The position numbers and the translations under genes are program-made. DNA of 46,110 nt, taken from contig CAZGTQ010000439.1 of the NCBI GenBank assembly GCA_964528575.1, positions 1-46,110 on the forward strand, written 5' to 3'. Source of the stretch: CAZGTQ01 sp964528575 (GTDB taxonomy: Bacteria; Planctomycetota; UBA1135; GCA-002686595). Each line of letters starts with the position of its first letter. The stretch's first letter is position 1. A model generated the notes under the pieces. That model did not search any database and was not told where the DNA came from. It worked only from the letters and a program-made list of their open reading frames with translations. Positions 42,906 through 46,110 of this stretch are shown piece by piece.

Positions 42906-43883
42906 TCAAGTGACGAGGTCGACCCGGAGCGCGTCGAGCACCGCCTCGATCGGGCTCGCGTAGGTCGCGTCGACGTCGTTGCCGGCGAAGAGCAGCGCGA
43001 CGGCGCGGCGCTGCGCGTCGACGACGAGCGAGCCGCTGTCGCCGCCGAGGCTGAACGGCTCGGTGCGGGCGGGCTCGACCTCGACCTGTTGGTCGAAGCG
43101 CAGCGTGCCCATGTCGTAGTCGACGAGCACGCGGTCGACCTCGATCGCGCTCACGCGCCCCTCGGTCAGGCCGGTCGTGCGCCCGACCTTGTACACGGTC
43201 TCGCCCGTCTCGAGCGGCTCGCTGCGCACGCCCGCGAGCTCACCGAGCCCGGTGAGCCAGTTCGTGTAGACGGAGATCCCCCCGTCGAGGTCCGCGACCG
43301 CCGCGTCGACGAGGTTGTTGCGCTTCTTCAGGCGCACGAAGCGCGTGAGCGTGGCGACGCGGTCGGCCTTGCGGCGGCCGCCGTCGAGGCGCGCCTGCTG
43401 CACGATCGGCGCGCCTTTCGCGAGCGCGTTCTCGTCGGCGAGCACGTGGTTGTTCGAGAGGATCTGCGCCGCGTCCTCGATGGAGCGGCCGCGCGGAACG
43501 ACGAAGCATCCGAGCGTGCCCCCGTACGAGCGACCAGCGGGCCCGATCGAGCCGCCGACGAGCAGCGGGCGGTTGCGCTGCCGGTGCCACGCTTGCTTGC
43601 GCACGCGTCCGACGTGGCGCACGTCGATCTCGCCCTTCGCGCGCTCGCGGAAGCTCTCGATGAGCAGCCCCAGCGCGGGGCTCGACACCTGCAAGCGCAC
43701 GGCGAGTCGGAAGTCGCCCTTGCGGCCATGGATGCCGAGCGCGAAGCCCTCGCTGCGCGCCGTCCCCGGCTGCATGGCGCTCGCAGCGCTGATCTCGCTC
43801 GCGAGCGCGCGCAGCCCAGGCCCGGTCCCGCGCGGACGGGCGAGCAACTCCGCCTTGAGATCGCGAGCGGAGCTCAACTTCAC
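42906..43883 (-). CDS. Trypsin-like serine peptidase
   Basis: A 325-residue chymotrypsin-fold protease. The triad is visible: His in LSNNHVLAD, Asp in DAAVADLDGG, and Ser in GGDSGSLVV. There is no signal peptide or membrane helix, so it is likely to act in the cytoplasm. The first 110 or so residues contain a module (EGFALGIHGRKGDFRLAVRL ... IDVRHVGRVRK) like the neighbouring small protein. The GTG at 43883 has GAGG upstream; an ATG at 43952 is possible but lacks a site. Downstream partners on the same strand are the small protein and a hybrid kinase. Confidence 0.88.
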   Translation of the reverse strand: MKLSSARDLKAELLARPRGTGPGLRALASEISAASAMQPGTARSEGFALGIHGRKGDFRLAVRLQVSSPALGLLIESFRERAKGEIDVRHVGRVRKQAWHRQRNRPLLVGGSIGPAGRSYGGTLGCFVVPRGRSIEDAAQILSNNHVLADENALAKGAPIVQQARLDGGRRKADRVATLTRFVRLKKRNNLVDAAVADLDGGISVYTNWLTGLGELAGVRSEPLETGETVYKVGRTTGLTEGRVSAIEVDRVLVDYDMGTLRFDQQVEVEPARTEPFSLGGDSGSLVVDAQRRAVALLFAGNDVDATYASPIEAVLDALRVDLVT

Positions 43884-44077
43884 GGAAGAACCTCGGAACG
43901 CATCGAACCCTCCTCTGGAACGTGGCGCAGCGAAGCGCTCAGAGCCTACCACCGACCGATCGACCGCGGTGGGGCCTGGCGGGAGAGCGTCGTCCCGCCC
44001 CTTGCCGAGCGATCCGGTCGTGCGACGGACTGCCTCAGCCGCTACCCTCCGCCCGAGGAGACCCCGTGGGGACGACC

Positions 44078-44320
44078 ATGCCCCGCAACATCCCCGGAAC
44101 TGGAGTCCCCATGGCTGAGCTCAGCCGGCGCGGCGCGACCACCAAGGCTCCTGAAGTCGACGGGGCGACCGATGTGCCGAATCCCGACGGCCGCCAGTGC
44201 GGGCGCCGCCACGGGCGGACTTCTCGGAAGAACGGCGAGAGGCAGCGGACCCGCCAGCACTGCAAGAGCGCGAACGGGCAGCGGTCGAAGCTCTGCGAGC
44301 GCAGGCGGAAGGCGGCGTGA
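44078..44320 (+). CDS. Small basic Cys/His-rich protein
   Basis: An 80-residue protein, strongly basic in its second half (CGRRHGRTSRKNGERQRTRQ, then HCKSANGQRSKLCERRRK). Cys and His in C-x3-H and H-C-x9-C arrangements could form a zinc knuckle. No family recognised. The ATG at 44078 is preferred; ATG at 44111 is possible. The stop overlaps the start of the downstream secreted protein (TGATG), so the two are translationally coupled. The 194-base region upstream, shared with the divergent peptidase, shows no clear promoter. Confidence 0.6.
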   Translation: MPRNIPGTGVPMAELSRRGATTKAPEVDGATDVPNPDGRQCGRRHGRTSRKNGERQRTRQHCKSANGQRSKLCERRRKAA

Positions 44321-46110
44321 TGGCGAGCGGTCATGGCGGCGATGCGGAAGGCTCTCGTCGCTCGCGTGCAAGCGGCCGACAGAAGATGAAGCGCCTGAAT
44401 CAGGGTCTCCTGCTCCTTCTCTCGTTCATCGCGTTGTTGTCGGGCCTTTACCTGTGGCCGAGGCCAGCGACGACGGGGCCCGCCGTTCTGCCGCCTCGTA
44501 ATGAGGAGTCCAGATCACGGGACGAGGTTCGCATCAGCGAAGGACGCTCTGGAATGGCGCGCGTCGGGACCGAAACGCTTCCCCGCTCCGAGCAGCTCGA
44601 AGAGCCTTCCGTTGGACTTGGCGCCGAAGAGGCCCCGAGCGGGCTGCTACTGACGGGCAAGGTCGTCAATGAGATGAACCTGCCTATCGCTGGAGCGTCT
44701 ATCGTCCTCGTTTGCGGGTCCGATGATGCTGTTCCGGATGAACCGTTGACCGCCCCCGACGGCATGGGAGCAAGCTCGACCAGGGTCGCCTCCGCCAATT
44801 CGACGCCCGACGGCACGTTCGAGATGATGGCATCCCCATCGGGCACCCAGCGGAACCTCCTCGTCTCCGCGACCGGCTACGCACAGAGGGCCATCCGTGG
44901 CGTCTCCGTGCCCGGCAACTACGATGTCGTTCTCGCCCTGGCGTCTTCCGGCCTCCGAGGAAGAGTTCTCGAGCACGGCTCCACCACGATCGTCCCAAGG
45001 GCCATCGTATGGTGCCTGCCCGTCGGCAATCCCGCTGCTGTCACGCGCCAAACGACCGCCGATGCGCGGGGAGCATTCTCTTTCAATCACCTCGAGGAGG
45101 GCTTGTACCAGATCAGCGCGGCGGCGAACTCCCACTACGAAGACACGATCAACGTCTATCTGCCTCCGGTATCGGTCACGCCGGTCGACCTCCACTTGCG
45201 GAGGGCGCAGATGTTCTCCGGAACCGTGGTCGACAGCGACACTGGTGCGCGCCTCGAGGGGGCCACGGTAGGAGACCTTTACAGATCGGTCGAAACGGAT
45301 CACCGGGGGCACTTCCAATTCCCGCGGAGCCGTGACGCTGCAAGTGTGCTGTTGATGGAAGTCAGCAAGGAGGGCTACGCGCCCGTGACGTACGCGGCCG
45401 CGTTCCACGTGCACGACGTGATCATCGAGCTCCCGCGGGGCGTCCACTTCGGCGCTCGAATCCGCCTACCGCACGGCGTGCGTGGCGGAGCGTCGTGCGT
45501 GTTCAAGCAATTCCACGAGGGCGCGATCCTGCGCCGGGAAGCGGAGATTCAGCAGATTGATGCGGACACCATCCTCGTCATCGGCAGAAACCTAGGACCC
45601 ACCGACCCGGCGATGGTATCCGCGCACATGAGTGCCCCCTCTTGCATACCTCAGGCCGCGGCCGTCGCCCGTTGGGAAGACTCGATCACCGACCCCGACG
45701 CGCTCCCCTTGGTTGTGCTTTCTCTCGGATGCACGATCCGGGGCGTCGTTCGCAGCGGTCGAGGTCAACCCCTTGCAGGTTGCACTCTCACCATCGTCGA
45801 AGAGGATCCACCGGGGGAGGCCAAACAGGCACGGCATCGATCCCTCTTCACTCTGGTCTCAGGTGCGAACGGTGCATTCACCTTCGACGGCCTGGCGCCG
45901 GGCTCCCATCGCCTCACTGCCTACCGTCGGGGATACGTGACCAGGGGACACTCCTTCAGTTTCGAGGCCAACGAGCCCACGGCAGGCGCGAGCCGGACGC
46001 TCGATATGGACCTTCACGTCGACGAAGACGTCAGCGCGCGCGTGAGCATCAGCGGCTACGTCGTCGACCACCAGGACAATCCGCTGGGCAACGTGAACGT
46101 CGCCGTGGCC
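44320..46110 (+). CDS. Membrane-anchored protein with carboxypeptidase-regulatory/CnaB-like repeats (partial)
   Basis: 597 codons run open to the right edge. A charged N-terminus is followed by one membrane anchor (about residues 26-44, LNQGLLLLLSFIALLSGLYL), a Glu-rich linker, then beta-sandwich repeats of the carboxypeptidase-regulatory-like type, each starting with a G-x-V pattern and ending in GxYxIxAxAxGY-like strands: GKVVNEMNLPIAGASIVLV, GRVLEHGSTTIVPRAIVW, GTVVDSDTGARLEGATV, GVVRSGRGQPLAGCTLTIV, GYVVDHQDNPLGNVNVAVA. These make rod-like extracytoplasmic stalks or adhesins. The start ATG at 44320 overlaps the previous stop; a second ATG follows about 22 codons on. Confidence 0.85.
   Translation, partial: MASGHGGDAEGSRRSRASGRQKMKRLNQGLLLLLSFIALLSGLYLWPRPATTGPAVLPPRNEESRSRDEVRISEGRSGMARVGTETLPRSEQLEEPSVGLGAEEAPSGLLLTGKVVNEMNLPIAGASIVLVCGSDDAVPDEPLTAPDGMGASSTRVASANSTPDGTFEMMASPSGTQRNLLVSATGYAQRAIRGVSVPGNYDVVLALASSGLRGRVLEHGSTTIVPRAIVWCLPVGNPAAVTRQTTADARGAFSFNHLEEGLYQISAAANSHYEDTINVYLPPVSVTPVDLHLRRAQMFSGTVVDSDTGARLEGATVGDLYRSVETDHRGHFQFPRSRDAASVLLMEVSKEGYAPVTYAAAFHVHDVIIELPRGVHFGARIRLPHGVRGGASCVFKQFHEGAILRREAEIQQIDADTILVIGRNLGPTDPAMVSAHMSAPSCIPQAAAVARWEDSITDPDALPLVVLSLGCTIRGVVRSGRGQPLAGCTLTIVEEDPPGEAKQARHRSLFTLVSGANGAFTFDGLAPGSHRLTAYRRGYVTRGHSFSFEANEPTAGASRTLDMDLHVDEDVSARVSISGYVVDHQDNPLGNVNVAVA

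Overview
The window comes from a very GC-rich bacterium. By eye it is above 70% GC from 1 to about 26 kb and in the low-to-mid 60s from 26.4 to 40 kb. Large Ser/Thr kinases fused to sulfatase-modifying-factor (FGE-like) domains, HEAT/von Willebrand proteins and carboxypeptidase-regulatory-like secreted proteins suggest a planctomycete-type organism. This is an inference from gene content; Myxococcota cannot be excluded.

Layout. (1) 1-5.7 kb, minus strand: a tightly coupled gas-vesicle operon, gvpJ - gvpA - sensor histidine kinase - receiver - gvpF/L - gvpG - ArsA-type ATPase (cut by the left edge). (2) 5.8-26.2 kb: a mosaic of small stress and maintenance genes. It holds two hemerythrin-like proteins, a Zn-alcohol dehydrogenase, an orphan PqqD, a PAP2 phosphatase, a sensory-rhodopsin-transducer homologue with an SDR, a Rho-N protein, an AI-2E-type permease, an aldo/keto reductase, a three-gene sugar epimerase operon, a di-haem cytochrome c, an HPF-cold-shock fusion, and a lipid-kinase/metallophosphoesterase pair. 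Thirteen places in this stretch match the sigma-54 promoter layout GG-N10-GC/GT (-24/-12) and a fourteenth is close. All lie upstream of genes in the right orientation, and many form divergent pairs. I read this as an RpoN-driven stress or dormancy regulon, the most interesting feature of the window. (3) 23.3-26.2 kb: methyltransferase, sulfotransferase-like, glycosidase and small basic genes that all carry several indels, so either a decaying block or a poorly assembled one. (4) 26.4-40.1 kb: two co-oriented kinase-TM-FGE proteins meeting, tail to tail, a 1894-residue pseudokinase/HEAT/TPR-like protein and an exported HEAT-vWA protein; a probable trans-envelope signalling module. (5) 40.4-43.9 kb: trypsin-like peptidase, a small protein resembling its N-terminal domain, and a hybrid histidine kinase on one strand. 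(6) 44.1-46.1 kb: a small Cys/His-rich basic protein coupled to a membrane-anchored protein with CnaB-like repeats that runs off the right edge.

No tRNA, rRNA, CRISPR array, transposase or integrase was recognised. Family assignments are from motif recognition; no database search was run.
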